From the NCBI GenBank assembly GCA_016271365.2, contig JADMNL010000023.1, positions 607,318,001-607,382,000 on the forward strand: a DNA stretch of 64,000 nucleotides, given 5' to 3'. Origin of the DNA: Neoceratodus forsteri (lineage: Eukaryota; Chordata; Ceratodontiformes; Ceratodontidae). The notes below the pieces were generated by a model, which did no database searches, was not told the origin of the DNA, and saw nothing but the letters and a program-made list of their open reading frames with translations. Positions 45,460-56,978 of the stretch are shown here, in pieces. The translations under genes were made by a program, and so were the position numbers. How positions within the stretch are numbered: the stretch's first letter is position 1; each line of letters starts with the position of its first letter.

Positions 45460-46015
45460 CATAGGTTATTTCATCTATTGTGGCTCTCAATGTCCACCAA
45501 ATTCTCCTTTAGGCATTGTATGGTAGTGTGGAGCTGTTGCAAGGTTGCATCTGCCATGTCCATGTGATGATCTGTCTGAGTGAGAAGCTCCTGATGTTCT
45601 GCATTTTTTCCCAGCTTACCAATATTGGTTCTGAGGGCCATGGCAGTATTACAGAGCTTGAGGTGGAAAAGTCTCAGTTCTGCAATAAAGAGGTCCATCT
45701 TTCAGTTGAGCTGTTCCATTGGGGAGGGACCCTGCCTTGGAATTACTGGAGCCATGGTGCCCATGCAATTTGGAAGATTGGGTCGAAGCCTAGGAGAGTG
45801 TGCTGTCTGAGTTGCCATAGTCATAGTGGTCATCCCATTGTATTCAGAGCCTGAACGCCCGGCTCTTTCAATCCATCTTGTTGGCGGTAACTCTCTCTCA
45901 GCAGGAGCCAGATAATTCAATTGTAGATTGGTCTTTGTGACAGTTGTTTGAGAGAGGTGTGCAGCTTCAGACCTCAAGCTGCCATCTTGAGGCTGACATC
46001 ACTGGAAGTCTTCTT
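45460..46015 (-). pseudogene. L1-type ORF1 coiled-coil fragment (antisense)
   Basis: On the minus strand, 45977..45702 then 45698..45471 give a proline-rich N-terminal part and then a coiled-coil text: LRTNIGKLGKNAEHQELLTQ and LHTTIQCLKENLVDIESHNR. The end, D-I-E-S-x-N-R, corresponds to the D-L-E-N-R-S-R-R-N-N word that ends the coiled coil of L1 ORF1 before its RNA-binding domain. The rest of ORF1 resumes below 43620 after the L2-like insertion. Confidence 0.7.
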
Positions 46016-46950
46016 GCTGGGCATTTTAATAATTTCAATGGAGAAAACAGTCCACTGCCAAAAGCCTTTTATTATAGCAGGTTTTGCATATTAGGAAATT
46101 AAAACATGCATACAAAAGAGATCAGTGGTGTGAACCAATACACTACATCTGTCCGTGTGTGCTTCAGCACAATTTGGTGAGGAGTTCTATGGAAGTCAGA
46201 TTGCATCAAGGATGGCTTCACAGCTTTGGTTCCCACTGCTGTTGTCTATTGCACCAACATTAGTGAAGTCCTAATATGGCTAGATTAACTGAATAAAAGG
46301 TATGTTATTAGGTGACTGTTTTGGAAACCACTATTTGAGACTCCTTAAAATTGCAAACTCTGCATATATGCCACATTCTTTTCTTAATTCATGTTCTATA
46401 ACTAGATGTTTGGTTGAGTGGAAGCATGGTTTCTAAGAGTAAGTACAGTATGATTTTCAGATTTCCTCATCCACAACATAATGTACATGTGCACCAAATA
46501 CAGAAAGATAAATGACAAAGCCTGGTTTATAATTCACTGTGTACTCTTCAAGCTACTGAATAATAAATATAAATTATTCGGCTAGGTTTTAGAACTCCAG
46601 TAACTTTGTGTGATGTTTGGGATCATGTACTGCTTTGCTATACATTGCCCCAAAGAAGCCTTACAAATTGCAAGGTTTCTGAGTTTGTGCTTGTTTATAC
46701 TGCTATATTTTTCAAATGTGCTAAACACCTTTATGAAATCTAGAGATATGTGCTCAAAGAGTATGTGCTCAGTGGCATGAATCATAACTGTGCCAAATAT
46801 AATCTGAATATATGGAAAGATAAGTGATATTATTTCTTAAAGAATTTGAGTTGTTAGATAGTCCAGTTGTATGGCGATCTGAGACATTGACTGCCTCGCC
46901 TCCTGCCATGCCACTGTCCCTGGATTGGGAATGGATCAGGGCACTCGGAG
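46015..46950. other. Unassigned intron-like sequence
   Basis: AT-rich, no domain or repeat recognised. Confidence 0.4.
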
Positions 46951-47220
46951 CTGGCTAGGAGGGTGGATGGAGCATCCCTAGGACAGCTCTCCTCCATCAG
47001 GGAGGGGGTTAACATGTGTCACTGTTTGCCTGCTAACCAGAATAATCTGGCTGGCAGACCTGGACCACTTAGGGAAAGGACCCCACTGGGAACACCAAGA
47101 GGACATAACATGTGATGTGGCAAGGAGAAATGGAAAAATTCTCAAACTGTAGGATGATGGTCCAACCCTCCCAGGCCCAGCAGCAGCAACGATGCACCTC
47201 CACATGTACTGTGGCAGAGG
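46950..47220 (-). pseudogene. Second L1-type endonuclease fragment (antisense)
   Basis: The plus-strand words GCCTGCTAACCAGAATAATC and GGCAAGGAGAAATGG, followed by CCAACCCTCCCAGG, follow the same order as GCCTGTAACCAGAATAGCC and the next 130 bases at 43050-43180. The minus frame 47205..46978 is therefore an old copy of the same endonuclease segment. Short and diverged. Confidence 0.45.
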
Positions 47221-48290
47221 ACAACTGAGTCAGGTAAGCACAGGAGAAGCCAGGTGATGGGGCAGAGGGACAGTCTGAAGGGTGGCTGGGGCAGAGGGAA
47301 ATTGCTAATTGAAGAAAAGAAATGTTATATTAAAACTGGGCGGTGAGTACTAGCACCACTAGAATGGAGGAAGCAAACAGTAAACCTAAGCAGGATAAGC
47401 AAAGGGCAGAGAAAAGTAAAGCGTGAGTGTTGACAAAAGCGTGTTTGCACTTGCTGTGTTATACCTATTGGCACTGCTAGAAGTGGTGTAGAGTTGTGGA
47501 TCTGCTCCAGCAGATCAGTGCAGACTGGTCAGGAGTGATGCAGCGGACTCCAATGTGGGCATTTTAGTTCACGGCAGTAGTGGAGAGCAGAAATACTGCA
47601 GGCATTTTCCATCCATGTCTGGGATCTCCCCACTATCTGCAGCATTGCAACCATCATGGGGTTATGGGTTAGGGGTTAGGTAGGGAATGGGCAGAGGGAT
47701 GGTGTGGTAAGGCAAGTAGTTTCAAAAGTATTTTTCTAAATCAGTAGGAATTAACCTGCTTCTGGGGAGGACCCTCCAGAGGGAAAGAGGGAAGGAGATT
47801 TTAAATCGAAATAAAAGCCTGCACCCCAACTGGTCTTAGAGGGAGCACACACAGGAAATCTTTTTAAGAAAAAACAAACAACTGGCAACTGGCTGGTAGG
47901 AAGGCAAGAGTGTGTAGGGGCAAAGAGTGTGAGGAAAAATTTCTAAAAATATTTTCTTCTTAAAACATACTGCGGCAAATGAAGGAAGCCAACTGTCAAG
48001 CAGCCCACAGAGCTCCTCAGATCCTGGCAAAGTTGCAGCACTGCTCTCCACACATAGTATTGCCCTGCTGTCATAAAGCAACTTAAGTGGAGACATGCCT
48101 AAAGGTATGCTTTCTGTTTAGGTCAAGTGTGAGCTCAGATTTAAGAAATACTGCCAATACTACTGACATATTCTGAGAAATAAAGTGTGACTAACAATAC
48201 CTTTCACAGTACTGTGATTTATAGGTACATACAGTAGTGCAGCATTAAGAAAAATATAAAGTATATGACAGAACGTCTAGAATACCATAC
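47220..48290 (-). other. TENM1: TENM1 intron, downstream of the exon
   Basis: Intron sequence following the exon in the direction of transcription. I looked for the next teneurin coding block (a cysteine-rich D-x-D-C-C segment) on the minus strand and did not see it, so this intron probably extends past the left end of the window. 47640-47790 is G-rich; no other feature. Confidence 0.5.
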
Positions 48291-48437
48291 CTCCATCATT
48301 GTCCTTGCTGTCATCGCAAACCATTTCCATGATGACATTACATCCTATTCCACTCCAGCCAACTAGGCAAACACAGTGCCATCCATTCTGGTCCAAGGTG
48401 CATCTACCATTTCCATTACACAAACCTGGACACCCAT
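48291..48437 (-). CDS. TENM1: Teneurin EGF-like exon (likely TENM1), 147 bp
   Basis: Teneurins are type II transmembrane adhesion proteins with eight EGF-like repeats that dimerise and sit before the large beta-propeller/YD-repeat part. This exon reads [35 protein letters not shown], then a D-S-K-D-N-D-G end, with six EGF cysteines and the acidic D-x-D-N-D-G stretch that follows the last EGF repeat. The spacing and wording match teneurins; V-G-W-S-G and C-N-V-x-M-E-M point to teneurin-1 over teneurins 2-4. On the minus strand an AG acceptor (complement of 48438-48439) follows a T-rich tract, and a GT donor (complement of 48289-48290, GAG|GTATGG) ends it. The exon starts with two bases of a codon and ends with one, so it is in phase. 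No stop; purifying selection is likely. Confidence 0.9.
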
Positions 48438-48925
48438 CTATCAAATAAAGAAGATGCAACTGCAAATCAAATCAGCCTGTGATTGGTAGATCAATATTAA
48501 ATATTAGTTCAGAGCCAGTTTAATTACAATAATGTAAAGTCCATTATTAATCTGTTTAATGCTCATTTCAAATAAATATTAAACCAGTCTCAGTCCAGAT
48601 TCCTATTTTTGCAAACACTGAACTGCTAGAAATATTGGTTATAAACTCTGATACAGAAATAATTATTTCCTTTCAGTATAACATCAACCTTTATACTACA
48701 CAGGCTGGACCCAGTCATGTACAAGCACTAAACATGAAGGTATCTATTAGGTATTTTAATAAAACTGGCAAAATAAATAAAAAAAAAAAAGAAAAAACCC
48801 AAACTGAGAAAAACAGAAGCAATTTAGACAAAGATAAAAGATTAATTTAAACTAAGTACACAAAATCTAATTTTAGAAAAAGTATAGGTCATTGAACATG
48901 AGCAAAAAACTACTTGGATTTAATG
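48438..48925 (-). other. TENM1: TENM1 intron, upstream of the exon
   Basis: AT-rich intron sequence with an A-rich tract at 48776-48800. The pyrimidine tract of the acceptor (CTTCTTTATTTGATAG on the minus strand) lies at 48438-48453. No other feature recognised. Confidence 0.6.
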
Positions 48926-48927
48926 GG

Positions 48928-49875
48928 CTTGATTTTCAAACAGCCTTGTAAAGCAACGCAAGCTGCATCACTCAAGAGCTATGTGAACCCTTATGCATCA
49001 GAGACCCTGTGCCCAATTTTATAAAAACAGGGTCCCTGCATGAAAGACCTAGGAGTTGCCAAAGCCACAGGCTTGCTCCAAACATTTGATGCACCTGTGG
49101 GAATTGCAGCAGAAATAGGCCCACCAGCCCAGCACAACACTACCTGGGCTGTGAGGGTGGGGTTAATCTGCATGCCAGGAATCAGCTGGGAAGAAGGAGC
49201 ATGAGGGGTGCCCTAGTGGGTGTCAGGGAGACAGCAGGAATCACAGGGTGTGATGTAGCACCTGGTGGGGGTGCCATGTGCAGAGCCACACAGCTAAATG
49301 GATGGGACTGCATGGGACCAGCTAGGGCTGCTGTGCCCACCTGGGTCCATGTCACTGTCTGTCCCTGGCAAGCCCCCATGATGTGGTCCTATCCAATCGG
49401 CTGTATGGATCTGCAAATTGCACCCCACTGGGTGCCACATCACACCCTGACATTTCCACTGTCACATGATGCCCACTGGGCACCCCTCATGTTCCTTCTG
49501 CCCCAGATTCCCTACTTTCAGGTCCCCCCAATTGCCACAGTGTCTGGCAGTGGTGCAAGTCCCTCAGATCACCTTATGGCTGGTCTAACTTGAGCTCCCT
49601 GTTACATCCATGGTGGATCTTCTAAAATAGCAAAAAGGCAATGTTGTAGCACAACCGTTAGAACAGTCCTTGCAATCTGGTGCACAGGTTCTTCTGTTGC
49701 AAAGGGCGGTACAGGGCAGCTGAGGTGCAAGACATCCTGATTTTGACACAGCTTTCATTTGAAACTCAAGATTGCCATTAAAGTTTAATGCAAGGTGCCA
49801 CTGCATCATATCAATTTGACACAGGCACCTTATGTTAAACATTAAACATATTATTTTGAAAATAGGGCCCAATGA
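48928..49875. mobile_element. Possible non-autonomous DNA element with short inverted ends
   Basis: The left end TGGGCTTGATTTTCAAA and the reverse complement of the right end, TTGGGCCCTATTTTCAAAA, are similar. Internal GC content is higher than the flanks and includes open frames (49201..49593 plus and others) without domains. I see no clear target-site duplication or transposase. A GGGGATTTTCAAAG word also occurs at 32532, possibly another end. Confidence 0.4.
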
Positions 49876-49884
49876 CTCAGTATA

Positions 49885-50268
49885 GATTTGGGGGTCATGT
49901 CAAACTTACCTTGCAATTTCTGAAAATATCAACAAGGAACAAGATAATGCCAAGTCTGTGGATGTTGTATACCTGGACTTCAGTAAAACATTTGACAATG
50001 TACATCACAGGGCACTGCAGTAGCTGATAAACAAGAGAACCTAGCCATAAAAGGGGTTTTGATGAACTGTGTCTATAACTGGTAGCCTTATTGAAAAAGT
50101 CCCCACTAAATAGTAACCCCTTAACATGGAAACAAGAGACCAGAGGGGTCCATCCTGAGACCTACATCGTCCAATACATTTATAACTGACCTGGAAGTGT
50201 GTACTAGTACTGTACTGTAACTGGATTGAAAAACTGTGGATGACACAAGATGGGAAAGGAGTTATCAA
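49885..50268 (+). pseudogene. CR1-like LINE, piece 1 (RT fingers and palm)
   Basis: KSVDVVYLDFSKTFDNVHH (49955-50010) is the RT fingers block. A FITDLEVCTST-like block near 50180-50215 and DDTxxGKGVIK near 50235-50265 mark the palm. The catalytic motif region reads CGxDTR-like text (GTGGATGACACAAGATGGG, 50236-50254): a D-D-T survives in one frame. The text stops at about 50268, where an unclassified insertion begins, and resumes at 51466. Confidence 0.65.
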
Positions 50269-51465
50269 GCAATAATACCCAACATGGTGGGTGGTATTGG
50301 CACCGACCACCCAGGGGTGCAATGAGGCCCATGCCCACCCTGGAGGGTATTATTGCGCTTTAGAAAATGGGCTACCTTTCTAGATGAATTCACTGAGACA
50401 TTTGTTTAATTTTTAACTTTTAAATAAATTTAATTTGACAAAAAAATAACAAGAGAAAAAATAGTCCTGACAGTAGTGCTTTTGATTGGCTGCTGCAGGT
50501 TGCTAGTGGCGACAGAGTACGCTATCTCAGGGACTGCTGCTGTATGTGAGACTGGCGGTATTATTTTCACCACCGCAGATGTACATCCATCTGCAGCATG
50601 AAAAACCAGGAAAATACCGTGCTGCCACACACACACAGAGTCCTAATGTTTTTGAGGTAAAGTTTGTTTCTCCCTTTCTTTGTGAAGGTGCAGTCCTAAG
50701 GAAAATGCAACGGTTGCCTCCCCATGCCAGCTAGATGACATGACCCGAAGTATGGAGAAAAGGGAAGAGGCATCAGAACGCTGACTTTACTTGTTTTTTT
50801 TATTATTTTAAAATAAAGATGTGGCTTACGGTTCAACTTTTATGCCACCTTTTCATTTATTCAGTATTTGGTCGGTAGCGTTGGTGCTGCTGCCTTCAGG
50901 GATGTAAGAAAGGCAGCGACGAGCAGCAGTGTCGGAGATTGCTGGCAAAGATTTTTGAGGTAGCAGATAATTTTATCAGTATTCTCCACTGTCTCCATTT
51001 TATCATAGTTTAGCAGACATATATGCTATTTATTGAGGGAGTAGCACAGAGACTGGGATGAAGCATTGCTCTTCAGTACTCTGGTGCTCAACTCATGGCA
51101 CTGCATATGTGGGTTTTATCACATCGCACAGTTAGGACTGAGTGAGAACAGATGGCAACCACATGTTTTTGAGGTTTGGGAATGGAAAGAAAATGTACTT
51201 TCATTATTAAAAATAAGCAAACTTTTATGGGACTGAGACTGTAGTTTGGCCTTCTGGCAAAATCACTCGCTAAGCAACAGAAAACAATGGCTGCTATTCA
51301 TTTCTTAAGATTCTATAGGCACTTTGATTATGGAACATAATCAGGCTACAAAGACTGGGGCTCGTTATTTCCTGGTCTCTGTTGCCTGATACTGGACCAG
51401 CTGGTTAGTGTCCTTGGCCAATCAGAGTCAAGATTTCTTCTTACCCATTTTCTATACTGCAATAG
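50269..51465. mobile_element. Unclassified insertion in the CR1-like LINE
   Basis: About 1.2 kb interrupts the LINE RT. It begins with GCAATAATACCC (50269..50280), whose exact complement GGGTATTATTGC is at 50345..50356, enclosing a second hairpin (TGGGTGGT/ACCACCCA). A related block (AGGGTGGGCATGGGCCT) occurs at 45319-45335 in reverse. No transposase, RT or matching right end found. Confidence 0.45.
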
Positions 51466-51949
51466 GAGAAAGATCAAATTCAGAAGGATATGGACTGGCT
51501 TGAGAATTGGTTAGAGAAGGCAGATATAGCACCAGCATTGAGGAATGCAAGCTGATGCATCTAGTCAAGAAGAACATTAATGCAAAATACTACCTGAATG
51601 GCATGGAGATTTCTGCAGCTATGCAGGAGTAGACCTACTGTAGGATTACCTGTCAGCAGCAGCTTTAAATGGAAGTAACAGTGTTGGGAAACAGCTAGCA
51701 AGACAAACAAAATCTTGACAGTCATCAAAAGAAAACATATTAAGATATGTTATGATGCCCCAGCACAGATCCTTATTTAGGCCTCCCCTTAATTATATTG
51801 CACAGTTTATGACCCACAACTAAGGAAAGAGTTTGACAAGATTAAGAAAGTGCAGAGGAGAATGACCAAAGTGCTTAAATGTTTGAAAACTTGGTCTATG
51901 GGGACTGGTTGACAGAACTAGATCTGTTTATTAGGAAAAGGAGAATACC
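51466..51949 (+). pseudogene. CR1-like LINE, piece 2 (RT thumb)
   Basis: Plus-strand text with frameshifts: KDMDWLENWLEKADI (51490-51530), CKLMHL-equivalent, NAKYYLNGMEIS-like (51580-51615), SKTNKILTVIKRKH (51700-51745), PQLRKEFDKIKKVQRRMTKV (51810-51870). It stops at 51949 inside the R-R-x-R-G-D-like segment and continues at 62210, because a Ngaro element inserted at that point. Confidence 0.75.
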
Positions 51950-52168
51950 AGAGCCTCCAGTGGTTAGTTGCAGGTCGAGTTTGTCTGGGGAATACCCTGG
52001 ATGAAACTTGGATGGACAAGTGGTAGTTCCACCCAGTGTGGCAAGGTTAGGCAGGGGTAGGATTGTCAAGAGGCAGGAGCTGTTACCTGCTTGTGGGATG
52101 GGCTTTGATTATTTAAGTGGCTACAATGAGGGCTCTACCTTCTTTCACCCCTACCTGCAGCAGATACC
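51950..52168 (+). repeat. Ngaro repeat A1
   Basis: Shares with 61461-61681: AGAGCCT, GAGTTTG, GGGGAA, CTGGATGA, GGCAGGAGCTGTTAC, GATTATTTAAGTGGCT or GGTTATTTAAGTGGCTGC, GAGGGCTCT, TGCAGCAGATA. The TTATTTAA word could belong to a promoter. Very similar lengths (about 219 and 221). Confidence 0.85.
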
Positions 52169-52169
52169 A

Positions 52170-53400
52170 GCTGTGCATTCCAGAGCACCAGTGAAGAGGG
52201 TAGAAGGCAAAAAGTTCAGGTGGGTAGGGTTTCCAAAGGTGGTGCTTGGCACTAGCAGACCTAGACCTGGGTTTGACTCACACAGCTTTGAACTGCTTTG
52301 AATGATAAATTAAGGAAAGAAAACGTGCGGTGCAGTTTAACAGCAGAGATGGGCACAGGTTCCATGGCATCATGATTAGGGAAGCACAGATAAGTAATTT
52401 TATCAAAGTGCCCATTGGAGTGACCATTAAGTATGGGGATGCTGCAAATGTTAAAGTGGGAGAATTTATTTAGGAGGGTACCGCTTCTCAACCAGATGGA
52501 CAGGCATATAAAATAGCAGCCAAGCTGTCCCAGTGGCTCATGGGGATTATATTTGAATTTAGGAGCAGAGCTCTGTTTGTCTTTCTCTGTTGGGGGTCTG
52601 ATCAGCAGGGCTTCAGGCACAGTCAGAGGACATCAACTGCCACATGGTTTTAAAGCCCCCAACCATGGTTTGCCTGCTCGAAATAAAAAAAAAAAAGACA
52701 AAGAAAAGCAGGTAAGTTGCAGTTGCAGTAAGTGGAAGGAATCTGAGATTGCGATAGGAGGATGTCGACTACTGCCTGGCCCCCAGCTGCCAGATATTGC
52801 TTGGCTCTTCAACAGCTGCAACACAGAAATAGGATTTTGTTGCAGAGGTGAGTGGTCTGGGGCACTCCAGAAGTTCTAAGTCTACTTCCAAGCTTTACTG
52901 TTAGTAGTGACAGAATTAAAACAAAAACTTGGCAAAGCATGAGGGATCATTGGCAATGCCATGAGTGCTAACTGATTTATGGATGGCTTGGTTTTCAGTC
53001 AGTCAGCTGATGCGCAGTTTTCTGGGATTTTGTTTTGGTTGAGACTGTTTTTTTGGGTTGAGGCAGGGACAAGCTGCATAGGAGAAGGGAATAAGTTGCA
53101 GGTAAGTGGGCAATATATGGACAATCCCACCATTTGAATGGGTATTTGAACTTGGTGGGGTCCAGTTGATGATGGGATGTTTGGGCTGGGATCCCAATCA
53201 GAGGACACCAACCACCATGTGGCTATCGGTCCTTACCCCCTAAAGTAACATTAGAGCTCTCAATGGAAAAGGTAGGATTCTTCTGTTTGGAGTCACTCTT
53301 CACCACTGTGCACATCTTATTGGGCAGAAAGTGAGTAAACATTTGAAATGACAAACAAAACTGGTTGGACTGTGGTATTAATGTGGCTCAGTTGTAGTGT
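52170..53400 (+). other. Ngaro leader and 5' interior, unassigned
   Basis: Between A1 and gag. An internal near-duplication, CAGAGGACA(T/C)CAAC(T/C) with CACATGG/CATGTGG (52625-52650 and 53200-53222) and GCAGGTAAGT (52709 and 53098), suggests tandem duplication of leader sequence. A-rich at 52680-52700. No motif of a protein. Confidence 0.4.
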
Positions 53401-54330
53401 ATCCATCTATAGGCTGGTGGTTTGTAGCATCAAGCCCCGGGACCACAAGGTCAGTTTACATTTTGCTGGCTCTCCCAGACATGTGGTCAACTCAAGATGG
53501 ACAAGTTATTGACTCTGGTGGTGGAGAAGGAGAAGGAGAAGAAGCCAGATGCATTGGGGAGATGTGGGCAAGGCTGGGCTATCTGGGGAGGAATTCAGGA
53601 TAACAGCAGTCAGCAGAGGACCCAGGGGTCATATGTATCCATCAATGAGCTTATGTGATCACACTTGCCTGACAAGGTATGCCAGCAGATTGTGGGAGGG
53701 AGTTCATGGTTATTTCCACACCATTTATCAGGTCCAAAGAGACAGCACTGGAAAAGGACCAGAGAAGGACAAAGAAAAGGGGGATGGGGTAGAAAAGAAT
53801 GCAAAGTAGTTATTTGACGTAACTGGAAGAACTAGCAGGAGGGCTTTGCCTTTGTGCTGGCCTGTTAATGGATTTGTGCCCTCAAAAGGTCCAGGGTTTG
53901 TAGAGTTACTACAGCCGCATCATGGGGAGGCATACTTCAAAGTGGGGTTGGGGATAGTTGGAGTATGACAAGGAGTTTTGGAGGATGAAGCAGACTGACA
54001 CCAGCAGGGACTGGGGCAATGGATCTTCTTCTTCTATGGGCAGTAGAAGATGGGGGAGTCAGTTTCCAGACAATGGCTTCCATTCTGACGACTCAGCCTC
54101 CAAGACAGGACTTACAAGGAGGGTAGTGGTTCATCAGCAGGAACTCAGGAGGGGGTGAGCAGTGGTACCATTACAACCATGGGACATGGAAGGTGGAGGC
54201 CTGTAAATACCACCATGACTGCTTTTCATATGTTTAGAACCACCCCTTCATATAATGCACAAACGGACTAGTCTTCTGCCCTTTCAGAAAGGGCAGGCAA
54301 ACCTTTAACCCCAATAAAGGTGGAGTGTGT
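53400..54330 (+). pseudogene. Ngaro gag-like ORF1 with zinc-knuckle-like segment
   Basis: Frames 53549..53809 and 53958..54158 carry lysine-rich and EYDKEFWRMKQTD text, like the gag of DIRS-group elements, where Y-D-x-x-F/W-R-x-x-x-A is typical. After a frameshift, EACKYHHDCFSY (54196-54231) is a C-x(3)-H-x(2)-C-type metal-binding segment and is followed by RKGRQTFNPNK (54288-54320), a run typical of the gag tail just before the pol in this group. Broken by stops. It packages the element RNA in intact relatives. Confidence 0.65.
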
Positions 54331-55780
54331 TAAGTGTTTGGTTAGAGGCTACCCAGACAGGCAGGCCACCCAATCATTTGCAGAGGGTTTGCTCTAGGGC
54401 TTCAGGATCCATACAGAGGAGCTCACAAGGATTGCAAGGTGGAGAACCTAAAATCTGTCAGGGACTGGCTGGACATGGTCAGGAAGAAACTGGAGAAAGA
54501 AGTTACACTAGGCAGGTTAGTTGTCCTTTCAACCAACCCCTTATCCTCACCTTTTAGTATCTTCAATAGGCATTGTGCCAAAGAAAGCATCGAATGAGTT
54601 CTGTTTAATACCCAGAGGGAGTCGGTCAACACCACATTAATCCTGAGGACTTGGCAGTGTCAAATGTGTTGTTTGATGCTCTCATGAAGGCAGTGAAGGG
54701 GTTTGGTAACAGGGAACTATAGGGCAAGTCCAACATCAAATCAGCCTTTCATTTGTTATTCATACACGCTCAGGACAGGAACTTATTGGTCATGAAGTCT
54801 GAGGGCAGATATTATGTTGACAATTGAATGCTGCGGGCATGTGCAGTGTTCGAACAATTTGGCAACTTTCTGCATTGGGCAACCACCCAGCTGGCAGTAA
54901 GAAAAGATCTCATCCTCTACCTGGAGGATTTTTATTTGTGGGTAAAGCAGGATGGACCACTGTGTACAACTGATGTAAGCATTTTGGTCTGTGTGTGAGG
55001 ACACTGGAGTACCATTAGCCCATGATAAAACAGAGGGGCCAGGTACTTGCTTGTCTTTCTTGGGTACTGAAATCAATATGATTGCCATGGAGTAGCGCCT
55101 TCTGCCTGAGAAGGTACATGCACTTTGATTGCTGTTATGAAAGGCAGTGCAGGTGTGCAAGCTCACTCATGAGAGAGCTGTAACAGCTAATAGGGCATTT
55201 GAATTTCACATGCAAGATCATGCCAAGGGGAGAACCTTCCTCCAGAGACTGGCCAAGTGCAGGGTGGGCTGCAGCAAGCCACATAACAGGCTTGAGTTAC
55301 TGAGACCATGGGGATGACCCTCAAGGTCTGGTTAACATTTCTATCATGCTTTAATGGGGTGGCCATTTGGCCCACAGAGGTTAAAAGCTAAGAGTTGGAG
55401 CTTTACATGGATGCATCTGGTGGCCTGGTGTTCAATGCCTTTATGGTATCTGCTGCACAGGTCTGTCACCCAGGAGTGGGCAGAGGCAGGCTTGCATTGT
55501 CAGGTTATGCTCCTCGAATTCTTTCCCATCACTGTGGCAGTAGACAATGTAGGGAACAATTTCACAAAAATGGGTGACATTTAGAACAGATAACACAGGA
55601 GTAATCAATAGCATTAATGGGCAGCTGGGGGAAGGGCCCTATGGGGAACCTGATGAAGGTGTTCACACTGAAATGTTTGATGTTGAATATACAGTTCAGG
55701 GGTTGCATGTACCTGGTGTGGACAACGAAGTGGCTGACTCTTTTCTCATTTACAGGGGGAGAGGTTTTAAGAGCTGCCAC
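54330..55780 (+). pseudogene. Ngaro reverse transcriptase and RNase H, catalytic YLDD mutated to YLED
   Basis: From 54330: GYPDRQ...SFAEGL, then GRLVVPFNQPLILTF (54511-54557, the RT fingers word with P-F-x-x-P-P-x-P-x-L in intact relatives), IVPKKASNEF, then the palm. The active site reads YLED at 54918..54929, with the first catalytic aspartate changed to glutamate. Later TFLQRLAKCRVGCSKPHNRL (55225-55283) is the connector. RNase H reads ELYMDASGG (55395-55420), EWAEAGL and LLEFFPI, then FRTDNTGVINSINGQL and VPGVDNEVADS (55580-55745). Many frameshifts. Confidence 0.8.
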
Positions 55781-56720
55781 TAGAAGCAGAGACTTGCCCC
55801 AGGGAAGTTCCACCTATCGCTGGGATTTGGTGATCCAGAAGAATAGGAGTTGCGAGGTGCTCGCTAGTTCCCGGCAGGAGAGTGGCATATCAAAGGAGGT
55901 GGACACCTTTTCTGGGATGAGGAGGCAGCAGACTGGGAAGCTGCCTGGCAGGTACCAGATGGTTAGCTGTGCACATACCTCCTCTACATGATGTGCCAGT
56001 GCTCTAAACTGGCAATACTGGGGTGGTATTTGGCAGGGATTGCTTGGTTTGCAATGTAACAAGGGTGAAGGACACAACACGGTCTTTTGCATATGCAAGA
56101 TGCTGCAGAGATGGGCCCAAGGAGACCCCAAAAAGGAGGATATGTGGCACCCTAACAGCTCAGTGTTACTGGTAAAATTAGGATGGTCTTACCTAAGGTT
56201 TGCTCATTGACTTGGAGACACAGTTGTTCCAGACAGCCTTTCTAGTGGCTTTTGTGGGGCATTTAGTGTCTGAAATCACCCAACCAAGCAAATCATTGGC
56301 CTTGCAGGTGGCCTTGGGAAGTGATGACTTGGTGGTGACCACTAAAGGGTGTTTGTTCACTAACATGAGAGTAAGATGAACAAGGAAGCCAGGGAACTGC
56401 TGGTGAAGCCACAGGTCTCCTGGGTGCAGTGAGATATATGGGGATGGGTGTCTGCCTATAGCCGACAGTTGAAGCCTAGGGGCCAGGCCTTTTTTTGCCA
56501 TGAAGATGGTTCCCCTCACCTTGTTTTAGTTCTGTACCTGCAGGTACACCTATTAGATTTAGGGATTGATTGAGTTTTAGCTGATCTATGGGGTGATTTG
56601 TAGGTAGTCTTGGGCGATGTGCTGGTGGGGAATGATGTCCAAGGCACTAGGATGCTCATTGTGTGGTGACATGGTAGTTGCATAATATTGTACAGGGAAG
56701 TTAACAGGGTTGTCACTCCT
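55780..56720 (+). pseudogene. Ngaro tyrosine recombinase fragment
   Basis: Position after RNase H and weak text (LIDLETQLFQTAFLVAFVG at 56205-56262, EITQPSKSLAL at 56270-56305) match the core of the DIRS-group YR, in which F-x-x-A-F-x-x-A-F-x-G-A-L-R-x-S-E is typical. Here the G-x-L-R arginine block is degraded to GHLVSE. QALGC near 56640-56655 may be the L-G-R/H-W block near the catalytic tyrosine. I could not locate the complete R-H-R-Y set, so this enzyme is dead. Confidence 0.6.
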
Positions 56721-56978
56721 TTAAGGCTGGCCCTGAGGCTGGGGAGAGGTGAGGCCTAGGCAGCTGATATCAGAAGGGTGCCAGCCATAGGAGAAGGATG
56801 CTCTAGACACTGGTCCATTAAGAGACACCACTCAGCCTCAGTGGCCTGAGGGTCTCGAGAGGTAGTAATCAGTATGTCAGCCCCTCTAAAGGGAAGGAGG
56901 CATATACACTTTATGTAAATAAGTTAATTATTAGCTGTGACTACCTCAATGTGCACATCACGCCAATATGGTTCATAT
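56720..56978 (+). repeat. Ngaro repeat B1, first part (interrupted)
   Basis: From about 56860: TAGTAATCAGTATGTCAGCC, CTAAAGGGAAGGAGGC, TTTATGTAAATAAGTTAATT, TAGCTGTGACTACC, CACATCACG. The same words occur at 61939-62060. B1 is interrupted near 56980 by the CR1 and continues at 61316. Confidence 0.8.

Noticed and set aside
49201..49593. 130-codon plus-strand frame
   Set aside because: Inside a GC-richer possible DNA element, opposed by open frames on the other strand; no domain.
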